Assembly (NCBI GenBank): GCA_900547755.1
Contig: URIC01000007.1
Coordinates: forward strand, 1-55,263
Source: an uncultured Bacteroidales bacterium
GTDB lineage: Bacteria; Bacteroidota; Bacteroidia; Bacteroidales; Muribaculaceae
Reading direction: 5' to 3'
Length of the DNA: 55,263 bases
Position numbers and translations under genes: made by a program. The notes under the pieces were generated by a model. It was not told where the DNA came from. It did no database searches and was given only the letters and a program-made list of their open reading frames with translations. Position 1 is the first letter of the stretch. Each line of letters begins with the position of its first letter. Shown in pieces: positions 1 through 6,209 of the stretch.

Positions 1-54
1 CAGAGCGTCTGCCTTACAAGCAGAGGGTCGGGGGTTCGAATCCCTCAGCGCCCA
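1..54 (+). tRNA. tRNA-Val (anticodon TAC), 5' part outside the window
   Basis: The anticodon stem (8-12 with 20-24) encloses a 7-nt loop with TAC at 15-17, which reads the valine codon GTA. The T-arm with the TTCGAAT loop follows (30-46), then the 3' acceptor strand and discriminator A at 54. The acceptor 5' strand and most of the D-arm lie before the window. CCA is not encoded after the discriminator. Confidence 0.9.
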
Positions 55-87
55 CTTCCCCGAATAACTGAAAACAGATTTGACCCC

Positions 88-121
88 GGTGGCCTACTCG
101 AGAGAGCCGGCCACCTTTTTT
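88..121 (+). terminator. Rho-independent terminator after tRNA-Val
   Basis: A 7-bp perfect stem, GGTGGCC (88-94) with GGCCACC (109-115), is followed directly by six T residues (116-121). It lies 33 nt past the tRNA end, as expected for the end of that tRNA transcript. The rest of the gap to the next gene holds an 11-nt repeat, TTTGACCCCGG, at 79-89 and 172-182, and a promoter. Confidence 0.8.
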
Positions 122-235
122 ATATCCCCCTGTCCCCCATCGGATTTTCAGACATTTTCGTCTATGTGGCATTTGACCCCGGACTCTGCATTAACGGTTG
201 TTTTTAAACAGTCTATAAATATTTTTTACTTAGAT

Positions 236-266
236 TTTGTATATTAAAAAATTTAGTTTAATTTTG
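236..266 (+). promoter_or_regulatory. Bacteroidetes-type promoter of the secreted-protein operon
   Basis: TTTG at 236-239, a 19-nt gap and TAATTTTG at 259-266 match the Bacteroidetes primary sigma consensus (TTTG, N19-21, TAnnTTTG). Transcription should start near 273, giving a leader of about 100 nt before the first gene at 372. Confidence 0.75.
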
Positions 267-371
267 CAGCGGTAGACAAATGCATTACTTTCCTCTTTGC
301 ACATTATTTATTGCATCTTTTCGTCTATATCAATTATTAACATATAATCATAAACCTTAAAAATAACAATA

Positions 372-857
372 GTGCGAATCTTAAAAAAATGTCTCGCCGC
401 CGTGCTTCTGTTATGGAGCGCGACACAAACCGTCTGGGCAGCGGATGTTAAAGAATGTCTGGTCGTGCATCTGTCTGACGGCACCAATGTCAGATATGTG
501 CTTGAAGAAAAGCCTGTAGTCACCTACACCGCTACTACGGCGCATATCGAATCGACGACGTTAACCGATGACTACAACCTGGCAGAGGTGGTAAATTTCA
601 CTTTCCAGGATATTACGTCGCTTGTCGAGAACCCTGTCTCCGATGAGGTACGTATCACTGTCACCTCCGAACAGGTCGACATTCAGGGTCTTCCGGAGGG
701 TACGGCGGTCACGCTCGCCGACATACAGGGTCGTGTGTTTGCCGACGTCTCAGCCGGTTTCGACGGCACGGTGTCTTTAGCAACCGGCAATCTGCCGGCC
801 GGAGTGTATGTGGTAGCCACTTCCGCCGGTCGTGCCTTTAAGATTATGAGGAAATAA
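372..857 (+). CDS. Small secreted protein with type IX secretion-like C-terminal tail
   Basis: 161 residues starting at a GTG; no in-frame ATG lies at a better place, and the N-terminus (MRILKK, a hydrophobic core, then VWA before AD) is a good Sec signal peptide. The body is beta-rich without a family I recognise. The last ~70 residues resemble a Por/type IX sorting domain: a 'DIQGRV' strand, then LPAGVYVV and a final basic strand ending KIMRK. That suggests export to the cell surface or medium if the organism has a type IX system, which cannot be checked here. It is first in a three-gene operon; the next gene starts 19 nt downstream. Its function is unknown. Confidence 0.7.
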   Translation: MRILKKCLAAVLLLWSATQTVWAADVKECLVVHLSDGTNVRYVLEEKPVVTYTATTAHIESTTLTDDYNLAEVVNFTFQDITSLVENPVSDEVRITVTSEQVDIQGLPEGTAVTLADIQGRVFADVSAGFDGTVSLATGNLPAGVYVVATSAGRAFKIMRK

Positions 858-876
858 TATCTAACTGTATATTTAT

Positions 877-2118
877 ATGAAAAAATTTACTATCGCAGCT
901 GCGGCTTTATGTTTCACTGCCGCCGCTTTCGCACAGTCTCCACAGGAAACCGTCGCCCCTCAGAAGTCCGCGCAGGCTCCTGATTACAGCAGCTATACCT
1001 GGAAAGACCTGGGCGAGGGTAAACTTAAAGATTTTGTACTCTGCAACCTCTTCGTGGGCTTCTTTAACGAACCTGTGACTGTACAGGTGCAGGAGAGCGA
1101 GCAGAAGCCCGGTGTCTACCGCGTGTTGAAACCCTGGACAAATCCATTCGAGAGTGTCGTGTTTGACGAGGACCTGAACGTACTCATAATCGATGCTTCC
1201 GACCCTGATTACGTAATGATACCGCAGCAGCAATCGCCCGTCGATACCGCTGAAAGAGGAGAAACCTGGTATTGCTCTTATTCCGACTGGGCGGTGAATG
1301 TTATTGGCAATAAGGAATTGTTCCTTGAATACAGCGCCGACCTGGTGCCTAAAATGGAAGACGGCGTCATTAAATTCCCCTTGAACTGCATGGCTGTGAT
1401 GTACCCCTATGCTGAAGTCGACGGATTGCCGGCCGGTTCCTGGACTTATGCCAATATGGAATACGACGGCTATCTGGCTCTGCCCGGAAGCGGCGATTAT
1501 GAGGAATGGACAGACCTGGGTGTAGGTCGTTTCCTGGACGGGTTCCTGGAGCGTACTTTTGACCCGGATTATGTGCCTGAAGAACTTGAACTGCATATTC
1601 TGGAAAACAAGAATGTGCCCGGTGTCTACAAGGTGGCGGATGCCTTCAAGCACAGTTCCAAAACCGGACAGGACCTGATTATAGATGCCCGCGACCCGAA
1701 TTTCGTACGTATAGAATCGCAAAACACCGGCGTGAATACAAGTAACGGCTGGCTCTATGTGATGAGTGTCTCTTACAATGGTACATATACCACCTATGAG
1801 GAGATGATAAACGAGCATCCCGAATATGCTGAACGTAACATTACAAAGGATGACAAGGGTATCTATATCCCCACCAACTCAATCCTGTTCACATTCCCCA
1901 CTTCCGGCGATTTGACGGCTTATCCCACCACGGACGCATATCCCAGCTATATACTCTTCCCCGAGGGTAGTGCCGGTGTCGATTCCGTAGATGCCGGGGA
2001 TGCTGACGCTCCCGCCGAGTATTTCAACCTCCAGGGCATGCCTGTCAGGACTCCGGGTCAGGGAGAGCTTGTCATTGTCCGCAAGGGTAACAAATCATAC
2101 AAGACTGTCATTCGTTAA
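877..2118 (+). CDS. Secreted protein with two internal repeats and sorting-type C-terminus
   Basis: 413 residues with a clear Sec signal peptide (about residues 1-19, AFA before Q). It contains two copies of a ~90-residue unit, beginning near W42 and near W211. Both share W-x-DLG-x-G at the start, P-G-V-Y-(R/K)-V in the middle, an IIDA-x-DP strand and a V-x-T-x-x-G-x-x-Y end. The C-terminus (from about residue 383, EYFNLQGMPV, ending KTVIR) is the short beta tail common on secreted proteins of gut Bacteroidales and resembles a type IX signal. No catalytic motif is visible, so a binding or structural role is as likely as any. It lies between a small secreted protein and a protease and is probably co-transcribed with both. 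Confidence 0.75.
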   Translation: MKKFTIAAAALCFTAAAFAQSPQETVAPQKSAQAPDYSSYTWKDLGEGKLKDFVLCNLFVGFFNEPVTVQVQESEQKPGVYRVLKPWTNPFESVVFDEDLNVLIIDASDPDYVMIPQQQSPVDTAERGETWYCSYSDWAVNVIGNKELFLEYSADLVPKMEDGVIKFPLNCMAVMYPYAEVDGLPAGSWTYANMEYDGYLALPGSGDYEEWTDLGVGRFLDGFLERTFDPDYVPEELELHILENKNVPGVYKVADAFKHSSKTGQDLIIDARDPNFVRIESQNTGVNTSNGWLYVMSVSYNGTYTTYEEMINEHPEYAERNITKDDKGIYIPTNSILFTFPTSGDLTAYPTTDAYPSYILFPEGSAGVDSVDAGDADAPAEYFNLQGMPVRTPGQGELVIVRKGNKSYKTVIR

Positions 2119-2145
2119 ACAACATCTTAAATAACCGCAAATCAA

Positions 2146-3684
2146 ATGAAAAAAGTATATAAATATGTGTGTCTGGCGTTGGCGGCTGTCTCTATGACTG
2201 TCGTGGCTCAGGATTATACATTGAGAATCCACACCAAGAGCGGTGAGGTGATTTCCGTCCCCACCAAGGATATCGACAGCATGGACTTCGAGGATGAAGC
2301 CGACGAAGGAGGCCAGCTGCCGGCACCTAAAGTCTCTTTCGAGAAAGTCTCCGACAACTCATATACCATGACATGGACGAGTGTGCCCAATGCCACAAGC
2401 TATATGTGGAAATTCGACGGCGCCACTACCAGCTTGACCGGCGATACATCCTACACGTTCAAGAATCTGACCGACGGCACACATACCTTCGCCGTAAAGG
2501 CCGTAGCTGAAAAGGACAGCAAGTATACGGATTCCGAGTACGCCACCGTCAGTTTCCGCGTAGCGCCCGCCAACTCCAATATGCACTTCATTCTGGAGGG
2601 CTACAGTCACAATAGCGCGTCTGTGACTTTGATTCCCGGCGCTGCCGATTACTACAATGTGGCCGTTATGCCCACATCTGCAGCTACCTCCGATGCCGCA
2701 ATCATCGAGATTATGGGCAATATGGATAAGGACCAGGTCCACAAAGTTACGGAACAGGAGATACGCGAATTTACCGATTTGGCTCCCGAAACCTCCTATA
2801 CTGTGGCTTCGATTCCCTCTGACGACGCCAATACGGTCTACAGTTTCGCGTTCACTACCGAAGCGACCCCTGTGGTTGGTGCCAAAGGCAGTGTCTTCCC
2901 TCCGGGCGTAAGCGCGACTGCAGGTTTCGTGGATGTGGACAAAGTGGGTGACAACAACATCTACGGCTCTGACAAGGAACTTTGCTGGGCTTGTGTGGCT
3001 GCCGACATGATTCAGTGGTGGATTACCGACTACAAGGCCTGCACAGGCGAGGATTATCCCATGGTTCATCCTCTGCCAGCCGAGAGCAAGTATTACACTA
3101 CCTCGGTGATGGATGTCATCTCACAGGCCTATACACACCAGGCCGGCGATGCTCCCCACACCATTAAATGGTTCTTCGTGGGTAACGAATATCCTGCGGA
3201 ATCCTATAAAACCAACGATCAGTACACGTTCCAGCTTGGCTATGAGTATGTGGACGGCGGTTTCATGGGCATGACTCAAAGCGAGTTCAATCAGTTTAGT
3301 GAATATTGTTCCGGCGTGGATTTGTATAAGGGCCTTTCCGGCGAGGGAGTGAAGAAAAAATTCTCCTCCAAGATGCTCGGATGGCTGCGTCAGGGTCCTG
3401 TATACGTGTGTCTGTCAGGCAACCACGCTCTTTGCGCATGGGGCGCCGACTATACAGTAGAGGCCGACGGTTCGAAGGTCATCACCAAGCTGTATATAGC
3501 CGAGAACGACATTCTGAGCGGCAATATGAAGAACGCTCTTCAGGATGCTCCGGTGTACTATACGAACAAATCCAGCGACAATACTCCCTACATTAAATTC
3601 CCCACTATATTTGACGGCGGTACCGAGAAATCAGGTGCTATCGGTGTGTTCAGCGCTTTGAAATCCTGGGGTTCCATAAAGTAA
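2146..3684 (+). CDS. Secreted IdeS/Mac-like cysteine protease with fibronectin III-like domain
   Basis: 512 residues: signal peptide (1-21), a short beta segment (LRIHTKSGEV, ending near residue 50), a fibronectin III-like domain (about 53-145), a second beta module and a C-terminal papain-like domain (about 250-510). By eye the last part matches streptococcal IdeS/Mac (IgG-degrading enzyme). C280 in ELCWACVAADMIQWW aligns with the IdeS nucleophile Cys94. H427 in NHALCAWGAD aligns with His262. E453/D455 in AEND align with the two aspartates, and K266 in VDVDK aligns with the oxyanion Lys84. The substrate is not proven; immunoglobulin is one candidate, other host or dietary proteins are possible. 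There is no sorting tail at the end. It is last in the operon, before a terminator. Confidence 0.72.
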   Translation: MKKVYKYVCLALAAVSMTVVAQDYTLRIHTKSGEVISVPTKDIDSMDFEDEADEGGQLPAPKVSFEKVSDNSYTMTWTSVPNATSYMWKFDGATTSLTGDTSYTFKNLTDGTHTFAVKAVAEKDSKYTDSEYATVSFRVAPANSNMHFILEGYSHNSASVTLIPGAADYYNVAVMPTSAATSDAAIIEIMGNMDKDQVHKVTEQEIREFTDLAPETSYTVASIPSDDANTVYSFAFTTEATPVVGAKGSVFPPGVSATAGFVDVDKVGDNNIYGSDKELCWACVAADMIQWWITDYKACTGEDYPMVHPLPAESKYYTTSVMDVISQAYTHQAGDAPHTIKWFFVGNEYPAESYKTNDQYTFQLGYEYVDGGFMGMTQSEFNQFSEYCSGVDLYKGLSGEGVKKKFSSKMLGWLRQGPVYVCLSGNHALCAWGADYTVEADGSKVITKLYIAENDILSGNMKNALQDAPVYYTNKSSDNTPYIKFPTIFDGGTEKSGAIGVFSALKSWGSIK

Positions 3685-3709
3685 TCCGTAACCGACAACT
3701 CCACATAGG

Positions 3710-3750
3710 AAAGGGGGGCTGGCCATTTTGGCTCGGCCCCTTTTCTTTTA
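3710..3750 (+). terminator. Terminator of the secreted-protein operon
   Basis: AAAGGGG (3710-3716) pairs with CCCCTTT (3737-3743), and the loop can pair further through GGC/GCC. A T-rich run follows (TTTTCTTTT). It lies 25 nt after the protease stop and before the rnpA promoter. Confidence 0.7.
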
Positions 3751-3769
3751 CCCGGGCCGGATTGGCGAT

Positions 3770-3800
3770 TTTGGGGATTGGCGCAAATTATGTATCTTTG
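3770..3800 (+). promoter_or_regulatory. rnpA promoter
   Basis: TTTG at 3770-3773, a 19-nt gap and TATCTTTG at 3793-3800 fit the Bacteroidetes consensus. The predicted start near 3807 lies only about 14 nt before the ATG at 3821, which rules out the longer rnpA reading that begins at 3728. Confidence 0.75.
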
Positions 3801-3820
3801 CAGGTCAATTGGCGCTCCTT

Positions 3821-4399
3821 ATGGATGTAATCGCAGATAATATATCGACTGAAGGAACAGACTCTCCGAAGCCTTACGGGGAAGTCCGGCTTACTTTTCC
3901 GAAAGGAGAGCGGCTGCGACACCGCTGTGTCGTGACCCGTCTGTTTGAGGAGGGGAAAGGCGAGTATGCCTATCCGTTGCGGATGTTCAGCCTGCTGCTT
4001 ACCCGTGCCCAACTCAGCGAGATGTTCCATGGCCGCATACCTGCGGACATTCAGCCTCTGCAGATGATGATTACCGTTCCTAAGAAGAAGTTCAGGCATG
4101 CCGTGGACCGTGTGTGGCTGCGCCGCCGTATTCGCGAGGCTTACCGGCTGAACCGCCTGGAACTGCGCGATTTGATTAAAAAACATAATTCCGGCTACAG
4201 CGACGGGGACAAGTTCCTTCAGCTCGCATTTATCTATGTGGGTGACGAGCGACGCGAATATGCCTCCATGGAAAAGAAAATGCTTAAGCTGCTGAACAAG
4301 GCCAAGGAACTGATTGAGCCCGGACCTGAGAACCGACCTGTTGTCCCGGAGACCGACAAGCCGGCTGCCGGGAGTATAAAACCCGTGGAAGATGCGTAA
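3821..4399 (+). CDS. rnpA: Ribonuclease P protein component
   Basis: 192 residues. RnpA binds the RNase P RNA and helps it cleave tRNA 5' leaders. The family core is visible: RLTFPKGERL and a basic helix KKKFRHAVDR-VWLRRRIREAYRLNR, in which the usual RNR is replaced by RVW. I take this as lineage variation, because the remaining basic residues are kept. The protein is longer than the usual ~120 residues through a short N-terminal extension and an acidic/proline-rich tail (about 165-192). The start at 3821 is chosen because the promoter lies just upstream; an open frame back to 3728 would begin before the promoter. It overlaps yidD by 8 nt, the classic rnpA-yidD pairing. Confidence 0.9.
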   Translation: MDVIADNISTEGTDSPKPYGEVRLTFPKGERLRHRCVVTRLFEEGKGEYAYPLRMFSLLLTRAQLSEMFHGRIPADIQPLQMMITVPKKKFRHAVDRVWLRRRIREAYRLNRLELRDLIKKHNSGYSDGDKFLQLAFIYVGDERREYASMEKKMLKLLNKAKELIEPGPENRPVVPETDKPAAGSIKPVEDA

Positions 4400-4655
4400 G
4401 GTCAAGAACTTTCTGCCGATGGTATGGCGCGGGTTGCGTACGCTCTTGGTGTGGATATTGTGTTTGCCGATATATTTTTACCGCCGCTGCATATCGCCCC
4501 TTACGCCACCTATGTGCCGTTTCACCCCCACTTGCAGCCAGTATGCCCTTGAGGCATTGCGCAGGCATGGTCCCTTCAAAGGCACATACCTGGCCATACG
4601 GCGTATTTTGCGCTGTCATCCCTGGGGAGGCAGCGGCTATGACCCGGTGCCCTGA
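4392..4655 (+). CDS. yidD: Membrane protein insertion efficiency factor YidD
   Basis: 87 residues with the family hallmark: an N-terminal amphipathic/hydrophobic helix (about 12-28), then CRFTPTCSQYALEAL, a KG-x-x-L helix and RCHPWGGSGYDPVP at the end. YidD helps YidC insert membrane proteins. It overlaps rnpA by 8 nt upstream, and its stop TGA overlaps the next ATG (ATGA at 4655), so translation of the cluster is probably coupled. The length is normal for the family. Confidence 0.95.
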   Translation: MRKVKNFLPMVWRGLRTLLVWILCLPIYFYRRCISPLTPPMCRFTPTCSQYALEALRRHGPFKGTYLAIRRILRCHPWGGSGYDPVP

Positions 4656-5293
4656 TGATACTTGATTGCCACACACATAAGGCACCCCCTTGTCCGGAAG
4701 CCATTGTCAGCGAGGCTCCCGACACGCCCTTATTTCCCGGACAGCTTTACAGCCTCGGCATACACCCGTGGCACATTCCCTCGAATCCGGCTTCACTGCT
4801 TCAGTCTCTTGAGGAAAAAGCCGCGCTGCCGCAGGTGGCGGCTATAGGCGAGGCGGGGCTTGACACCCTTATCTCGACACCTATGTGGCTGCAATTCAAG
4901 GTTTTTGAGCAGCATGTCGTCCTTGCTGAGGAAGTGGGCAAGCCGTTGGTGATACACAGTGTGCGTACAGCCGGAGAGATAACACAGCTGCGCCGTTCAC
5001 TGCGTGCCACGATGCCGTGGATTATCCATGGCTTCCGAGGCAAGCCGTCGGTGCTGAAGATGTTTCTTGACGCCGGCTGCTACGTGAGTTTCGGCACCCG
5101 GTTCAACCCGCAGTCCCTTGCGCTGACACCCTCCGACCGTATTCTCGCCGAGACTGACGAGTCTTCTATGACGATATGCGAGGTGATAACGGCCCTCGGT
5201 GAGAGTCGTGGCGAGAATCTTTTCCCGGCTATAGAGACGAACACACAGAGTCTGTTTGGCGTTTCTTATAAAGAAATTATACGTATATTATGA
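4655..5293 (+). CDS. TatD-like metal-dependent hydrolase (short form)
   Basis: 212 residues, shorter than the usual ~260 of TatD DNases. The metal-site pattern is present in order: H6-T-H8 at the N-terminus, GEAGLD, VIHSVR, IIHGFRG and ETDES near the end. This is the compact Bacteroidetes version that trims the linker regions. TatD proteins are 3'-5' nucleases with proposed roles in DNA quality control, but the substrate here is not known. The start ATG overlaps the yidD stop and the stop overlaps the next start (ATGA at 5290), so it is the third gene of a coupled operon. Confidence 0.85.
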   Translation: MILDCHTHKAPPCPEAIVSEAPDTPLFPGQLYSLGIHPWHIPSNPASLLQSLEEKAALPQVAAIGEAGLDTLISTPMWLQFKVFEQHVVLAEEVGKPLVIHSVRTAGEITQLRRSLRATMPWIIHGFRGKPSVLKMFLDAGCYVSFGTRFNPQSLALTPSDRILAETDESSMTICEVITALGESRGENLFPAIETNTQSLFGVSYKEIIRIL

Positions 5294-5796
5294 GAAAGAT
5301 TTTGATTTGTCTCGGTCTTATGGCCTGCACACCCGGCTCTTTTGCACAGCAGCCGTCACAGGACACTCCACAGAGCGAGCAGGAGGCTTCCGCTTCGCAG
5401 AACGATTCGTTTACAAAATTTGAATATCAAGGCTTCGTTTTCGCTATACCTGCCTCGGTACGCATGAATGAGACTTCCAAGGAAGCGATAGGAAAATGCG
5501 AGGACGGCACTTTCGGTATGTCTATAAAGGTAGAGAAAGACAAGGCAGCCTCGGGAAACGCCGCTGTGGAGATGTGCCGCCGTATGGTCACGGAACTCAG
5601 TGTAGCGGACGCGCGGGTAACGAAGCTGCTCGTCCATGGCATGGTCGGAGCCAAGATGGAAGGCAATGTAGAGGGGTCTCCCCTGACCATGCTCATTCTT
5701 GCGGCCGACGGCAAGTTCGTGAAGGTAGTGATAATAAACACACCCCAACGAGCCGACTGGGTAAACTTGGTCCTGGACTCCGTTACCCGTAAATAG
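5290..5796 (+). CDS. Secreted protein of unknown function
   Basis: 168 residues with an N-terminal export signal. Cleavage after SFA (residue 19) is likely; LMAC at 10-13 is a poor lipobox, so lipid anchoring is less likely. A low-complexity Q/S/E segment (about 20-38) is followed by an alpha/beta domain with FEYQGFVFAIP, a central VEMCRRMVTELSVAD helix and VKVVIINTP. I do not recognise a family. It is translationally coupled to the TatD-like gene (4-nt overlap), so it belongs to the rnpA operon, but nothing in the context tells its job. Confidence 0.7.
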   Translation: MRKILICLGLMACTPGSFAQQPSQDTPQSEQEASASQNDSFTKFEYQGFVFAIPASVRMNETSKEAIGKCEDGTFGMSIKVEKDKAASGNAAVEMCRRMVTELSVADARVTKLLVHGMVGAKMEGNVEGSPLTMLILAADGKFVKVVIINTPQRADWVNLVLDSVTRK

Positions 5797-5873
5797 GGTT
5801 TGCCGGTTGGAGGACAGGGAGCCGCTTTTCAGGTCCTGAGACGTTGATATTCAGTGGAAATGGGTATAAAATG

Positions 5874-5937
5874 AAAAAGATTAATTGTCTCACGACAACT
5901 AATCCTCTAACCTTAAATCTAATACCATGAAAAACAC
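5874..5937 (-). ncRNA. Predicted small RNA (about 60 nt) with own promoter and terminator
   Basis: On the minus strand a consensus promoter (5942-5973) would start a transcript near 5936. The RNA ends in an 11-bp hairpin formed by 5894-5904 and 5879-5889 with a 4-nt loop, followed by five U (5878-5874) and a further U-rich stretch. The stem is perfect only on the minus strand, where the odd pair is G-U; on the plus strand it is A-C. That strongly favours minus-strand transcription. Position 5905-5926 is a single-stranded-looking pyrimidine/purine tract (minus: GGTATTAGATTTAAGGTTAG). It could be related to the Bacteroidales-1 RNA motif, which is also defined by such a promoter and a terminator; I cannot test this here. 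Confidence 0.6.
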
Positions 5938-5941
5938 GTCG

Positions 5942-5973
5942 CAAAGATACACTAAATCCGTATATTGACCAAA
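5942..5973 (-). promoter_or_regulatory. Promoter of the predicted small RNA
   Basis: Reading the minus strand, TTTG (5973-5970), a 20-nt gap and TATCTTTG (5949-5942) fit the Bacteroidetes consensus fully. No protein-coding frame follows on that strand before the hairpin and U-run. Confidence 0.65.
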
Positions 5974-6122
5974 TATCACAGGTGTCGAATCATAAATATT
6001 AACCAACTTTAACGTATTGACCCGGGGTGACACTTCGTGTAACGGCAAATCGTCCGTATAAATGTTGCTTTAAGCAATCCAAGAAAATCAGCCGGCTCCA
6101 AGGATATTCGGTAATTTTTTGC

Positions 6123-6130
6123 TAAATTTG
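6123..6130 (+). promoter_or_regulatory. Probable gyrB promoter (-7 element)
   Basis: TAAATTTG matches TAnnTTTG; no good TTTG lies 19-21 nt upstream, so the -33 element is weak. It implies a leader of about 70 nt, which contains a short CGTGTGCG repeat (6141-6162). The gap 5797-6209 otherwise holds only the small RNA unit. Confidence 0.5.
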
Positions 6131-6209
6131 CAGTCGGATTCGCGTGTGCGCGTGTGCGCGCAAGGGTGGATTGTGCGTCTGTCCTTGCGGGTCTGTATTT
6201 ATTGCAATT

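Noticed and set aside
79..182. Repeat TTTGACCCCGG at 79-89 and 172-182, and TGACCCCGG again at the tRNA-Lys 3' end (40063-40071)
   Set aside because: Only 9-11 nt long, no integrase nearby and no repeated tRNA end, so no support for an attachment site.
907..1818. 303-codon minus-strand frame opposite the second secreted protein gene
   Set aside because: No promoter, no recognisable domains, and the plus-strand frame has a signal peptide, repeats and proper operon context; it is a codon-bias shadow.
3728..3820. Longer rnpA reading beginning at 3728
   Set aside because: It starts upstream of the consensus promoter (3770-3800) and overlaps the previous operon's terminator; the ATG at 3821 follows the promoter by 14 nt.
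5927..5968. A 13-codon plus-strand frame (MKNTSQRYTKSVY) that might be a leader peptide for gyrB
   Set aside because: Promoter, hairpin and U-run point to minus-strand transcription; the plus-strand hairpin has a mismatch and no T-run follows, and gyrB has its own -7 element downstream.
6144..6209. N-terminal extension of gyrB from a GTG
   Set aside because: It encodes a Cys-rich peptide from a CGTGTGCG repeat, unlike any GyrB; the ATG at 6210 gives the normal length.
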